Both the position numbers and the translations under genes were made by a program. A model generated the notes under the pieces. It was not told the origin of the DNA. It did no database searches and saw only the letters and a program-made list of their open reading frames with translations. Positions 1-11,511 of a DNA stretch of 64,000 bases are shown here, piece after piece (positions within the stretch are counted from its first letter, which is position 1; every line of letters begins with the position of its first letter). The stretch covers positions 1,240,001 through 1,304,000 of the forward strand of contig NZ_AP023087.1 of assembly GCF_045862395.1 (NCBI RefSeq), written 5' to 3'. The DNA is from Marinicellulosiphila megalodicopiae. GTDB taxonomy: Bacteria; Pseudomonadota; Gammaproteobacteria; Pseudomonadales; Natronospirillaceae.

Positions 1-1
1 C

Positions 2-607
2 AGTGCAATTACCTTTTTCGAAGACATTGCGCGTCGCTATGGTGATAATCCAAATATCATTTATGAAATCTATAATGAGCCTTTAGATGTAACTTGGGAT
101 GCAGTATTAAAACCTTATGCTGAAGATGTGATACGAGCGATTCGAGCAATCGATCCTGATAACTTGATTATTGCAGGTACTCAAAATTGGTCACAAGAAG
201 TAGATGATGCGGGTCGTAATCCAATCACTAATTATCCAAACATTGCATACACAATTCATTTTTATGCTTGTACACATAAAGACGATATTCGTGCAAATGT
301 TCAATCTGCAATTGATAATAACGTTGTGGTATTTGCAACAGAGTGGGGTATGAGTCAAGCAAATGGTGGTACTAACGGAACTTACCCAAATACTACTAAT
401 GACAATACAATTTGTGCTGATGAAACGACTAAGTGGTTAGATTTATTCGATGCTAACAATATATCTTGGTTTAATTGGTCGTTAATTGATAAAGAAGAGT
501 CTTCAGCTGCATTGAAGCCCGGTGCATCAGTGACAGGTGGTTGGAATCCAAACTCGGATTTATCGCCTTCTGGACAATGGGTGCGAAATAAATTACGTAG
601 CTATTAA
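2..607 (+). CDS. Glycoside hydrolase family 5 endoglucanase, C-terminal part (5' end outside window)
   Basis: The reading frame is open from base 2, so the gene starts upstream of the window. The visible 201 residues hold the two catalytic glutamates of GH5 cellulases. The acid/base lies in IYEIYNEP near residue 27 and the nucleophile in VVFATEWG near residue 112. HFYACTHKD and WFNWSLIDK also fit the family barrel. Such enzymes hydrolyse beta-1,4-glucan and are normally secreted. The protein ends right after the catalytic domain (NKLRSY), so any carbohydrate-binding module would be N-terminal. The signal peptide cannot be seen. The arrangement resembles the EGZ-like GH5_2 subfamily, but the subfamily is an inference. 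Confidence 0.9.
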   Translation, partial: SAITFFEDIARRYGDNPNIIYEIYNEPLDVTWDAVLKPYAEDVIRAIRAIDPDNLIIAGTQNWSQEVDDAGRNPITNYPNIAYTIHFYACTHKDDIRANVQSAIDNNVVVFATEWGMSQANGGTNGTYPNTTNDNTICADETTKWLDLFDANNISWFNWSLIDKEESSAALKPGASVTGGWNPNSDLSPSGQWVRNKLRSY

Positions 608-615
608 TAATAAGC

Positions 616-643
616 CCCCTCAACGTTACTTTATTTTGAGGGG
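616..643 (+). terminator. Hairpin after the GH5 gene
   Basis: CCCCTCAA (616-623) pairs perfectly with TTGAGGGG (636-643), starting 8 bases after the GH5 stop codon. No strong T-run follows, so it may act as a weak terminator or as 3'-end protection ahead of the stronger hairpin at 661-697. Confidence 0.5.
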
Positions 644-660
644 TACTAATTAAAATGTTA

Positions 661-697
661 CCCATAAAAAAAGCCTCAATTGAGGCTTTTTTTATGG
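661..697. terminator. Bidirectional Rho-independent terminator
   Basis: An almost perfect palindrome has core GCCTCAATTGAGGC (673-686), flanked by an A-run on the left and a T-run on the right. It sits between the convergent GH5 gene and J-domain gene and can terminate both. Confidence 0.85.
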
Positions 698-707
698 GCT
701 GAAAAAA

Positions 708-1589
708 TTAAAAACTCAAACCATATTCTTTTTCAAATGCATCCACAATAAAATAGGTCAGCTCATTAAAGTCATTAAAATTATGGTTATTGTTTTCAAG
801 TTGGATTGAATACCGTCCGCGCCAATTCTTTTTTAATGTCGCCTTTTGGTGTTTAGCAAAATATTCTATGGATTCTAGTGCAAGGGGTTGGTTTGTTTTT
901 ATAGGATGTTTGACGTAGCGATATAGGTTTTTAAAATGTTTTTCTTGTACTGATACGGAGGTGGGTATATTGATTTGAGGGTAAAGCTCATTGATCTTTT
1001 CGCGAACAGAACCAATTGTAATGCTTTTGCCCATAACTTTAATGTAGTTATTAACATTAAGTGCAGCTTGAACATGCTTGTTAATAATCAACTGTTCTGC
1101 AAACCATAAAATATCAGGATTTTTTCCAAAATATTTTGATAAATAAGCAAACTTCATTTCGTTAAAAATACGTTTGGATTCTGAAAACTTTTGACTGTCC
1201 AATAATTCTAGGCGAAATGCAAAAGCTAAGTTCCATGAAATTTTTGACAGGTGCGCAAATTGTGTTTTCAAAAGTGGAAAAAATCCTTCAGCGACATACC
1301 AATCTTGCTCAATAGGGTCCTTACTAAAAGGTTCTTGTGTTGAAAAATGAGTGGGGGTTGCATTATGTTTATTCGGATTGCGTTCTAGGTCATAAGCTCG
1401 ACGTTTTTCTGTGTCCGACAATACATCATAGGCTTCATTGATTTCATAAATTTTTTCAGCAGAATTTGGGTCGGGGTTACGATCAGGGTGGTAAATGCTA
1501 ACCAATGCTTTATAGGCAGCTTTAATTACTTTTAAATCGGCGTCTTCAATGACGCCAAGAGTGTCGTAATAATTTCTTTCTACTGACAT
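708..1589 (-). CDS. J-domain (DnaJ-like) protein with unrecognised C-terminal region
   Basis: The protein has 293 residues. Residues about 6-70 form a canonical J-domain: NYYDTLGV at the start, the HPD tripeptide in SIYHPDRNPDP, and INEAYDVLSD..RRAYD at the end. The HPD motif is what stimulates the ATPase of Hsp70 (DnaK) partners. There is no Gly/Phe region, zinc centre or DnaJ C-terminal domain, so this is a type III J-protein that directs DnaK to a specific task. The remaining 220 residues are not recognised; they are rich in aromatic and Lys residues and show no clear membrane segment. It lies only 6 bases after the PLP-enzyme gene on the same strand, so the two are probably co-transcribed. 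A functional link is not obvious. Confidence 0.8.
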   Translation of the reverse strand: MSVERNYYDTLGVIEDADLKVIKAAYKALVSIYHPDRNPDPNSAEKIYEINEAYDVLSDTEKRRAYDLERNPNKHNATPTHFSTQEPFSKDPIEQDWYVAEGFFPLLKTQFAHLSKISWNLAFAFRLELLDSQKFSESKRIFNEMKFAYLSKYFGKNPDILWFAEQLIINKHVQAALNVNNYIKVMGKSITIGSVREKINELYPQINIPTSVSVQEKHFKNLYRYVKHPIKTNQPLALESIEYFAKHQKATLKKNWRGRYSIQLENNNHNFNDFNELTYFIVDAFEKEYGLSF

Positions 1590-1595
1590 ATTTAT

Positions 1596-2840
1596 TTAAT
1601 CCTTTAAGGCCTGGGTGAAATCATCAATCAAATCTTGAGTGTCTTCTATTCCAATTGTACAGCGAATCATTTTATCGCCAATGTTCATTTTTTTGCGATT
1701 TTCTGGACCCATTTCATAAAAGATCGTTTGTGCCATAGGAAGTATTAACGTTCTATTGTCACCAAGGTGTGTCGCATTAATTGCTATGTCTAATTTATTT
1801 AATACTTTAATGACATCCACATCATCTTCAAGATCAAAACTCAATATTGCACCAAAATGTTTAAAGTGTTTTTTTGCAAACTCGTGTTGTTCGTGGGTTT
1901 TTAAACTTGGATGGTACACTTTTTTAATTTTAGGATGTGAATCTAAAAAAGCGGCGAGCTTGTTAGCGCTGTCGCATTGTCGATCCATACGAAGCGCCAT
2001 AGTTTCACTAGCAAGGGCAATTTGATATGCGCTATCGGAACTAAGCGTGCCACCCATGTCGCGCAATGATTTTTTCTTTATTTGTTGCAGTCCCCAACTC
2101 TGAGAATTCCCTGTGCGGTAATTTTCAAATATATGTGGGTAGGTTTCCCAATTAAATAACCCTGTGTCGCTCACTGCTCCACCCAACACATTCCCATGAC
2201 CAGAGGTATATTTTGATAAAGACGTAATAATTAAATGGGCATTGACGGATTTAGCTGAAAATAAATAGCTGGATGTCATTGTGTTATCGACTATATATAG
2301 AAGTCCATTTTCTTGGCAAAATTGTCCAATATTTTCTAAGTCAGGAATTTGGGTTCCAGGGTTGGCTAAAGTTTCTACAAATACAATTTTAGTTTGTTTA
2401 GTGGTTGCAGTTTTAACAGCGTCAACGCGGCTTGTGTCTACAAAGCTTACATTAATTCCAAAATTTTCTAGTGTTGTAAAAAAAGAATATGAATTGCCGA
2501 ATAAATATTGGCTGCAAATTATATGATCACCTTGTTTGAGTAGGCTTAAAAACGTCGCGCTAATTGCAGCCATTCCGGTTGCAAAAGTCAATGAGCCGAT
2601 TGAATCGTCAAGCATGGCTAATAAGTTTTGCAAGCTGTCGGTAGTTGGGGTTGATTGCCTAGCGTATGCGTGTCCTTTAGATTTACCTTGAAAAACATCG
2701 ATGATGTCTTCAACTTTTTGGTATCCATATGGAACGCTATTGTATATAGGAGTATGAATGCTTCCATAAGAGGCATGATTATTCTGATTGTCTTGTTTAA
2801 ATTGAAAATGAACAATCTTGGAAGTAAAGCCTTTAGCCAT
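1596..2840 (-). CDS. Cystathionine gamma-synthase-family PLP enzyme (trans-sulfuration family)
   Basis: The protein has 414 residues and matches the Cys/Met metabolism PLP-dependent family along its length. YARQSTPTTDSLQ and FATGMAAISATFLSLL bind the cofactor phosphate, VDNTM carries the Asp that contacts the pyridine nitrogen, and the Schiff-base lysine is in SLSKYTSGHGN. The family includes cystathionine gamma-synthase, O-acylhomoserine sulfhydrylase, cystathionine lyases and methionine gamma-lyase. The substrate cannot be chosen from sequence alone. No other methionine gene is adjacent. It is probably the first gene of a two-gene unit with the J-domain protein. A 14-base palindrome lies just upstream of its start. 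Confidence 0.85.
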   Translation of the reverse strand: MAKGFTSKIVHFQFKQDNQNNHASYGSIHTPIYNSVPYGYQKVEDIIDVFQGKSKGHAYARQSTPTTDSLQNLLAMLDDSIGSLTFATGMAAISATFLSLLKQGDHIICSQYLFGNSYSFFTTLENFGINVSFVDTSRVDAVKTATTKQTKIVFVETLANPGTQIPDLENIGQFCQENGLLYIVDNTMTSSYLFSAKSVNAHLIITSLSKYTSGHGNVLGGAVSDTGLFNWETYPHIFENYRTGNSQSWGLQQIKKKSLRDMGGTLSSDSAYQIALASETMALRMDRQCDSANKLAAFLDSHPKIKKVYHPSLKTHEQHEFAKKHFKHFGAILSFDLEDDVDVIKVLNKLDIAINATHLGDNRTLILPMAQTIFYEMGPENRKKMNIGDKMIRCTIGIEDTQDLIDDFTQALKD

Positions 2841-2853
2841 AATGAACTCGATT

Positions 2854-2867
2854 ACTAAATATTTAGT
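2854..2867. promoter_or_regulatory. 14-bp perfect palindrome upstream of the PLP-enzyme gene
   Basis: ACTAAATATTTAGT lies 14 bases upstream of the reverse-strand start at 2840, in the 162-base divergent spacer shared with the 592-residue protein gene. It could be an operator, but in AT-rich DNA it may be chance. It does not match a MetJ or MetR site I recognise. Confidence 0.25.
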
Positions 2868-3002
2868 TGTATCTTAGCTGAAATAATTCATTTTTTTTAG
2901 CATTTTATATTATTTATCGTTACACTGGCACACTAAAATTTGGGAGCCTCAATACGTGAATTTTAAGGACCCAGTTCATTTATCCTTTTCAAGGGAATTA
3001 TT

Positions 3003-4781
3003 ATGTTAAAAAAAATCGCAATTTTATTATTAGTAGTATTAAGTGGCTTAGTGGCTGCTAAGGTATTGAATTTACCTATCCCATTTTTAAATCCTAATCC
3101 AGGCGCTGATTCTGCATTAAGTAAATCTGATGCAAGCGACTCAAATAAAGAATCAAATATTTTGAATTTTGTGCCATCAGATAGTGTGGTTTATTTTAAA
3201 AGTGACACAAAATTAATGCATGCTGCAATGAAAGCTTCTAATGTGAATGCTATGTTTGAAAATCTAAAAGAAGAAGTTGGTTCTATGTCTGAATCAGAAG
3301 AAAAAATCATGGATTCTGTGATTACAACTTTTCTTGGTGTATTTTCTGAGCAAGGTGCCATTGAATTTGGTTTTGCAACTGATGGTGAATTGGCATTTTA
3401 TATGGATGGCTTGTTCCCTGTTTTTAAAATTTCAGTTGCAGATCAAATAAAAGTTCAAGCTAAAATAGATGCATTATTAACTCAGTTTGATCAAGGTGTT
3501 GATAAAACTGAATTAAATGGTCAATTAATTCAAACATTAAATATTGAAGATGAAGCAAAAGTTGCATTTTCAGTTACCGATCAGTATTTAACTGTCACTT
3601 TTGCAGCAGCTGAAGTGGATTCTTCTTCTATTGCTGCTTTGGTTACTAATCAATTCAATGATCAGTCCGTAATTGCAACAGGTTCATTTTCTGCTGATAA
3701 ATTAAAGTATGGGTTTAATGATAGCTTTGCAATGGTTGTTAATTTTGAGCAAATCGCATCAGCAATTGTTAACCCACAATCTAATAAACTGGGTCAACAG
3801 TTAGTGCAGTATGTACCTGAATCGCAAATGAGTTTTGCACAGGTTCAATCAGCTGAGTGTCAGGCCGATATTATGAGTGTAGCTTCGGCAATGCCTCGTT
3901 TAATAGCAGGTTACTCAATGTTAAATTTCGCTGAAAATAGAATTGAATCTAAAAGTTCGGTTGTTTTAGAAATATTAAATCCTGAAGTGACTAACATCTT
4001 AAAAATGTTTGTAGGGCATATTAGTTCAAATGCATTTTCACAAGATTCGCTTTTAAGTGTGGGTGCTGGGGTGGATGTTTCTAATTTAGCATCCGCTTTG
4101 GATCAATTAACGCAATTGATTCAAACAACAGAGTTTACATGTATGCCGCTTGCAATGGGTAAAATGTTCCTTCCTGAAGTGCCTTCTGAATTAGCATTTT
4201 TCGCAACAATGGCAGGATCTGTGAAGGGTTTGAGCGCTTCGATTATTGATGTTGATGTTGATTTTAGCCAAGGTATGCCAGCTCTTAAAACCTTAGATGC
4301 AATTGTTACTGTATCTACCGATGATGCTCAATCATTGGCCTTGATGGCGGCTGGTAATATGTTCGTAAGTTTTGATCCTTTAAATGGTGACGGGACTCCT
4401 AGTCAGCTGCAATCAATGTTCTTGCCGCCTGAGATTGAATTGTTTGCTGCGATTAAAAATAATTTCTTAACGGTTTATTCTGGCGATCAAGGTAAAAAAG
4501 TTGCGAATTCACTGGTGAATGAAACTTTAGAGCCAAATGCTTTTTTAAGTGTTGCAATTAACTTAGGTAAGCTATGGGCAAAAGAAGAATTATTACAAAA
4601 TGCAATTGCAATGAGTGGTGGAATGGTTTGTGATGACCCTTCTGTTAGTGAGGCGGTTGAGATGATGACTAAAAATCATGGATCTGAATCTATGCAATTT
4701 ACAATTAACGACTTTGGTATAGTTATATCAGACGAAGGAAATTTAATTACTTCAGATTCTGGTTTAACTATATGTCCTTAA
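3003..4781 (+). CDS. Exported 592-residue protein of unknown function (DUF3352-like)
   Basis: Residues 1-20 are MLKKIAILLLVVLSGLVAAK, a positively charged start and hydrophobic core typical of a signal peptide or N-terminal anchor. A Pro/Ser/Asp-rich linker follows, then a long alpha/beta region starting with NFVPSDSVVYFKS. That wording resembles extracytoplasmic DUF3352-type proteins, but the assignment is only a resemblance. The mature part has four cysteines, at about residues 300, 381, 546 and 591, consistent with periplasmic disulfides. There are no catalytic motifs that I recognise. A clear ribosome site (AAGGGAA) precedes the ATG. It is followed by its own terminator, so it is probably monocistronic. 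Confidence 0.7.
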   Translation: MLKKIAILLLVVLSGLVAAKVLNLPIPFLNPNPGADSALSKSDASDSNKESNILNFVPSDSVVYFKSDTKLMHAAMKASNVNAMFENLKEEVGSMSESEEKIMDSVITTFLGVFSEQGAIEFGFATDGELAFYMDGLFPVFKISVADQIKVQAKIDALLTQFDQGVDKTELNGQLIQTLNIEDEAKVAFSVTDQYLTVTFAAAEVDSSSIAALVTNQFNDQSVIATGSFSADKLKYGFNDSFAMVVNFEQIASAIVNPQSNKLGQQLVQYVPESQMSFAQVQSAECQADIMSVASAMPRLIAGYSMLNFAENRIESKSSVVLEILNPEVTNILKMFVGHISSNAFSQDSLLSVGAGVDVSNLASALDQLTQLIQTTEFTCMPLAMGKMFLPEVPSELAFFATMAGSVKGLSASIIDVDVDFSQGMPALKTLDAIVTVSTDDAQSLALMAAGNMFVSFDPLNGDGTPSQLQSMFLPPEIELFAAIKNNFLTVYSGDQGKKVANSLVNETLEPNAFLSVAINLGKLWAKEELLQNAIAMSGGMVCDDPSVSEAVEMMTKNHGSESMQFTINDFGIVISDEGNLITSDSGLTICP

Positions 4782-4824
4782 TGTAGTTGTTAAAGGCTTA
4801 AAGTCTATCATGAAATAATTATAT

Positions 4825-4850
4825 AACCCCATCATTATGGGGTTTTTTTT
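4825..4850 (+). terminator. Rho-independent terminator
   Basis: AACCCCAT (4825-4832) pairs with ATGGGGTT (4837-4844) and is followed by a run of eight T. It ends the 592-residue protein transcript. Confidence 0.85.
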
Positions 4851-4877
4851 GGATGATAATTAAGGTCGCACAATAAG

Positions 4878-4922
4878 AAATTATTATCTCCGGCTTTATT
4901 GGAGATTAAGTGATAATAATTT
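4878..4922. other. Long bulged stem-loop upstream of the rRNA promoter
   Basis: AAATTATTATC (4878-4888) is complementary to GATAATAATTT (4912-4922), with an inner TCC/GGA pairing (4889-4891 with 4901-4903) and a 3' bulge. It lies between the preceding terminator and the rRNA promoter. The role is unknown; it could be a DNA structure or a second terminator-like element. The rest of 4851-5070 is AT-rich spacer with no gene that I can support. Confidence 0.35.
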
Positions 4923-5070
4923 AAATTAATGGTTGATCTTTAAAGTAATTAGCGTACTATTCGCCTCCCTGTTAACGCAGGTGGATCAAAGCGAAGCACT
5001 TAGTGCTCTAAGCCATTGATTCAGTTGATAATTTTTTAAATCTAATTTGAAATTAAATTTAAAAAACATA

Positions 5071-5098
5071 TTGACAAAGGTTTGCAACTCTTTATAAT
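5071..5098 (+). promoter_or_regulatory. rRNA operon promoter
   Basis: A perfect -35 TTGACA (5071-5076) and a perfect -10 TATAAT (5093-5098) are separated by 16 bases. Upstream is an A/T-tract UP-element-like stretch. Downstream is a GC-rich discriminator (GCGCGCC), the kind associated with growth-rate and stringent (ppGpp) control. It lies about 240 bases before the 16S gene. Confidence 0.85.
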
Positions 5099-5139
5099 GC
5101 GCGCCTCGCTTAACGGCTCCAAGTGAACAGTTAAGCAAA

Positions 5140-5149
5140 CGTTCTTTAA
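5140..5149 (+). promoter_or_regulatory. boxA antitermination site in the rRNA leader
   Basis: CGTTCTTTAA resembles the Nus-factor boxA of rRNA operons. The identical decamer occurs at 7333-7342 ahead of the 23S gene, which supports the assignment. It is expected to load NusB/S10 for antitermination. Confidence 0.65.
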
Positions 5150-5154
5150 TAATT

Positions 5155-5173
5155 AAACCAAACAATTTGTGTG
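5155..5173 (+). other. 16S processing stem, 5' arm (pairs with 6875-6893)
   Basis: The 19 bases AAACCAAACAATTTGTGTG are the exact reverse complement of 6875-6893, 25 bases after the 16S 3' end. Together they form the long leader-trailer helix that RNase III cuts to release pre-16S rRNA. All 19 pairs are Watson-Crick. Confidence 0.8.
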
Positions 5174-5310
5174 GGCACTGGTTGAAGTCGAATAGCCGCT
5201 CCATGATCTACTTGTAGATTATGAGAGAGGCACAAAAAATTTGACTCAATTAGAGCTTACATAGTGAATTTTATTTACAGTAGTTTTAATAATAATGAGT
5301 ATCTAGATAT

Positions 5311-6850
<1,540 letters not shown>

Positions 6851-6946
6851 AACGATAAGACTTTGATCAGTGTTCACACAAATTGTTTGGTTTGACGATA
6901 TAGAGAAATGGTTTTCTAGACCAGAAAGTTCGGTCTAAGAATATCT

Positions 6947-7023
<77 letters not shown>

Positions 7024-7030
7024 ATTTTTT

Positions 7031-7097
7031 CGAATTACTTCGTTAGTCAGCTCGTCGCATAGTAAACTATGCTTCCTCGCTAACTGGCTCGTACTTC
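7031..7097. repeat. Compound repeat element between tRNA-Ile and tRNA-Ala
   Basis: The centre is a perfect hairpin, GCATAG (7057-7062) / CTATGC (7067-7072). Flanking it are two similar direct copies, CGTTAGTCAGCTCGT (about 7041-7055) and CGCTAACTGGCTCGT (about 7078-7092), which match at 11 of 15 bases. The outermost bases (GAATTAC / GTACTTC) again pair. I see no second full copy in this window. It resembles short intergenic repeats known in several marine gammaproteobacteria, but this is from memory. Confidence 0.4.
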
Positions 7098-7153
7098 AAA
7101 AAAATAACCAGATGTTTTAGTTGTGTAATTATTGCAAAATTAAAAGCCATCAT

Positions 7154-7229
7154 GGGGCTATAGCTCAGCTGGGAGAGCGCCTGCTTTGCACGCAGGAGGT
7201 CTGCGGTTCGATCCCGCATAGCTCCACCA
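7154..7229 (+). tRNA. tRNA-Ala (TGC)
   Basis: A 76-base cloverleaf starts GGGGCTATAGCTCAGC, has anticodon TGC at 7187-7189, T-arm GGTTCGATCCC, and an encoded CCA at 7227-7229. It is the second spacer tRNA of the rRNA operon. Confidence 0.98.
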
Positions 7230-7332
7230 TTATCTATATCATTATTGATTTGAGATATCAGTTTTAACTGGATACGAAGTCGCTTAATTTCATTTAAGCA
7301 GTGTCTATTTAAAACTGATTTTTTATCAGTAT

Positions 7333-7342
7333 CGTTCTTTAA
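7333..7342 (+). promoter_or_regulatory. boxA-like site ahead of 23S rRNA
   Basis: CGTTCTTTAA here is identical to the leader copy at 5140-5149, and the following AAATTTGG is typical of 23S-proximal spacers. The rest of 7230-7613 is spacer with no gene that I can support. Its last bases (GTTATATGGTCAAG) pair with the 23S 3' end. Confidence 0.6.
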
Positions 7343-7613
7343 AAATTTGGAAAATGAAAACAAGTTTTATGTATTGAAAGACTGTAAGCGCCATTTATGA
7401 CACTTACATGAAACAATTATTTAAAAACTGAGTTTATATACAAGCGTTGTGCGAAAAAATATCGTTATAAAATGTAATAAATGAAAAAGAGAGATTGAGC
7501 GAAAGCTCAAAACCTTGAGTATCACCAAGAACATTATTGGCTTTGTGCATATAACCTAAGTCTTGTTGATCCAATCGTAAGATTGAGTCAATGCAGACTG
7601 TTTAGGGTTATAT

Positions 7614-10515
<2,902 letters not shown>

Positions 10516-10536
10516 ATAACGCCTAAGCTGTTTACT

Positions 10537-10581
10537 AAAATCGTTCCATACGATTTTGAGTATTTCCTCCATCCGTGGAGG
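10537..10581 (+). other. Two tandem hairpins in the 23S-5S spacer
   Basis: AAAATCGT (10537-10544) pairs with ACGATTTT (10550-10557), and CCTCCA (10566-10571) pairs with TGGAGG (10576-10581) around a TCCG loop. Both sit inside an outer CATATAACGC / GCGTTATATG pairing, so the spacer folds as a compact multi-helix unit, likely for rRNA processing. The rest of the 330-base spacer is AT-rich. It holds a TATAAT at 10694-10699 without a convincing -35. Confidence 0.5.
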
Positions 10582-10846
10582 GCATACAGACTTAGCGTTA
10601 TATGAGCTGAATTGTAGAGATATGATGAAGTGAATGAAGCTAAGAAAGATATTTTAAGCACGAAGTTTGTGTATAAACTAAAGATAAATACTGTATAATG
10701 AGCGACGTAAGTTACTTGAAGTACAGACATAAAACTTAAACTTATTTTCCGAATTTGGATGAAGGTTGCATATTGAGATGAAGGTTAAATACGAAAGTGT
10801 TTAATAAGAGTTAAAATAGCTAAGACAACTGAAACCCATAAAGAAT

Positions 10847-10965
10847 TGTTTGACGACCATAGAGCATTGGTACCACCTGACCCCATCCCGAACTCAGAAG
10901 TGAAACGATGCATCGCCGATGGTAGTGTGGGGGTTCCCATGTGAGAGTAGGTCATTGTCAAACGC
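10847..10965 (+). rRNA. rrf: 5S ribosomal RNA
   Basis: About 119 bases from TGTTTGACGACC to GTCAAACGC. The ends pair, and the conserved CACCTGACCCCATCCCGAAC and GCCGATGGTAGTGTGGGG segments are present. The exact ends are uncertain by one or two bases. Confidence 0.96.
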
Positions 10966-10974
10966 CAATTAAGT

Positions 10975-11002
10975 CTAATTTATTCATCCGTGAATAAATT
11001 AG
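10975..11002 (+). other. 12-bp perfect hairpin after 5S rRNA
   Basis: CTAATTTATTCA (10975-10986) pairs perfectly with TGAATAAATTAG (10991-11002) around a TCCG tetraloop. It begins about 10 bases after 5S and has no T-run, so it is more likely a processing or stability element than a terminator. Confidence 0.5.
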
Positions 11003-11004
11003 AA

Positions 11005-11070
11005 GCTTGGTAAACAAGACAGCGGAAGGAAACCTTCCTAGCTTGTTTAGTCGCAAGACAGGCTCCAAGC
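11005..11070 (+). ncRNA. Structured trailer element of the rRNA operon (candidate)
   Basis: A nested fold is visible. GCTTGG (11005-11010) pairs with CCAAGC (11065-11070). TAAACAAG (11011-11018) pairs with CTTGTTTA (11042-11049). An inner hairpin GGAAGG/CCTTCC (11024-11029 / 11033-11038) closes an AAA loop. GTC-GCAA-GAC (11050-11059) forms a GNRA-capped hairpin on the 3' side. This is a multi-branched RNA between 5S and the terminator. It may be a processing signal or be released as a small RNA. I do not recognise a named family. Confidence 0.4.
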
Positions 11071-11084
11071 CCGAACATGAAGAG

Positions 11085-11114
11085 CCCCGTCAGGTTATCC
11101 TGGTGGGGTTTTTT
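11085..11114 (+). terminator. rRNA operon terminator
   Basis: CCCC-GT-CAGG (11085-11094) pairs with CCTG-GT-GGGG (11099-11108), followed by six T. The hairpin ends the ribosomal transcript 49 bases before the next gene. Confidence 0.85.
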
Positions 11115-11162
11115 ATTGCCTTGCGTTTAATGAATTTTAAATAAATTTATATCGAGAATAAT

Positions 11163-11459
11163 ATGAACATAGATAAAAAAACTCAAACTGAAATAGAAGC
11201 GGCGACGTTTAGAAAATTACTGCAGCATTTGGATAACCATAAAGAAGTTCAGAATATTGATTTAATGATTACAGCTGACTTCTGTCGCAATTGTTTAAGT
11301 AAATGGTTTGTAAGCGAAGCTGAAAAATTAAACACAGAAGTTTCCATTGAAGATGCACATCAAATTGTTTATAAAATGCCTTACATTGAATATAAAGAAA
11401 AATTTCAAACACCTGCTACGGTTGAACAATTGAAAGCATTCAACTCAAAAAAGAAATAG
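11163..11459 (+). CDS. DUF1244 family protein
   Basis: A 98-residue cytoplasmic protein. The diagnostic block is NIDLMITADFCRNCLSKWF (about residues 38-56), with the paired cysteines CRNC, followed by MPYIEYKEKFQ. These are the conserved features of the small DUF1244 family found widely in Proteobacteria. Its function is unknown. It starts 48 bases after the rRNA terminator and is probably transcribed from its own promoter. Its distance to the following MotY-like gene (52 bases) would allow co-transcription. Confidence 0.85.
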   Translation: MNIDKKTQTEIEAATFRKLLQHLDNHKEVQNIDLMITADFCRNCLSKWFVSEAEKLNTEVSIEDAHQIVYKMPYIEYKEKFQTPATVEQLKAFNSKKK

Positions 11460-11511
11460 TGGCAAACACTTTGCAAATAGTTAAATGAATACCGACTAAG
11501 AGCAAAACAGA

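Noticed and set aside
2958..3008. Small upstream frame from a GTG overlapping the start of the 592-residue protein
   Set aside because: It has no ribosome site at a normal distance and ends by chance at the ATG; no evidence for translation.
10694..10699. TATAAT in the 23S-5S spacer as a separate 5S promoter
   Set aside because: No acceptable -35 element at 16-18 bases upstream; probably chance in AT-rich DNA.
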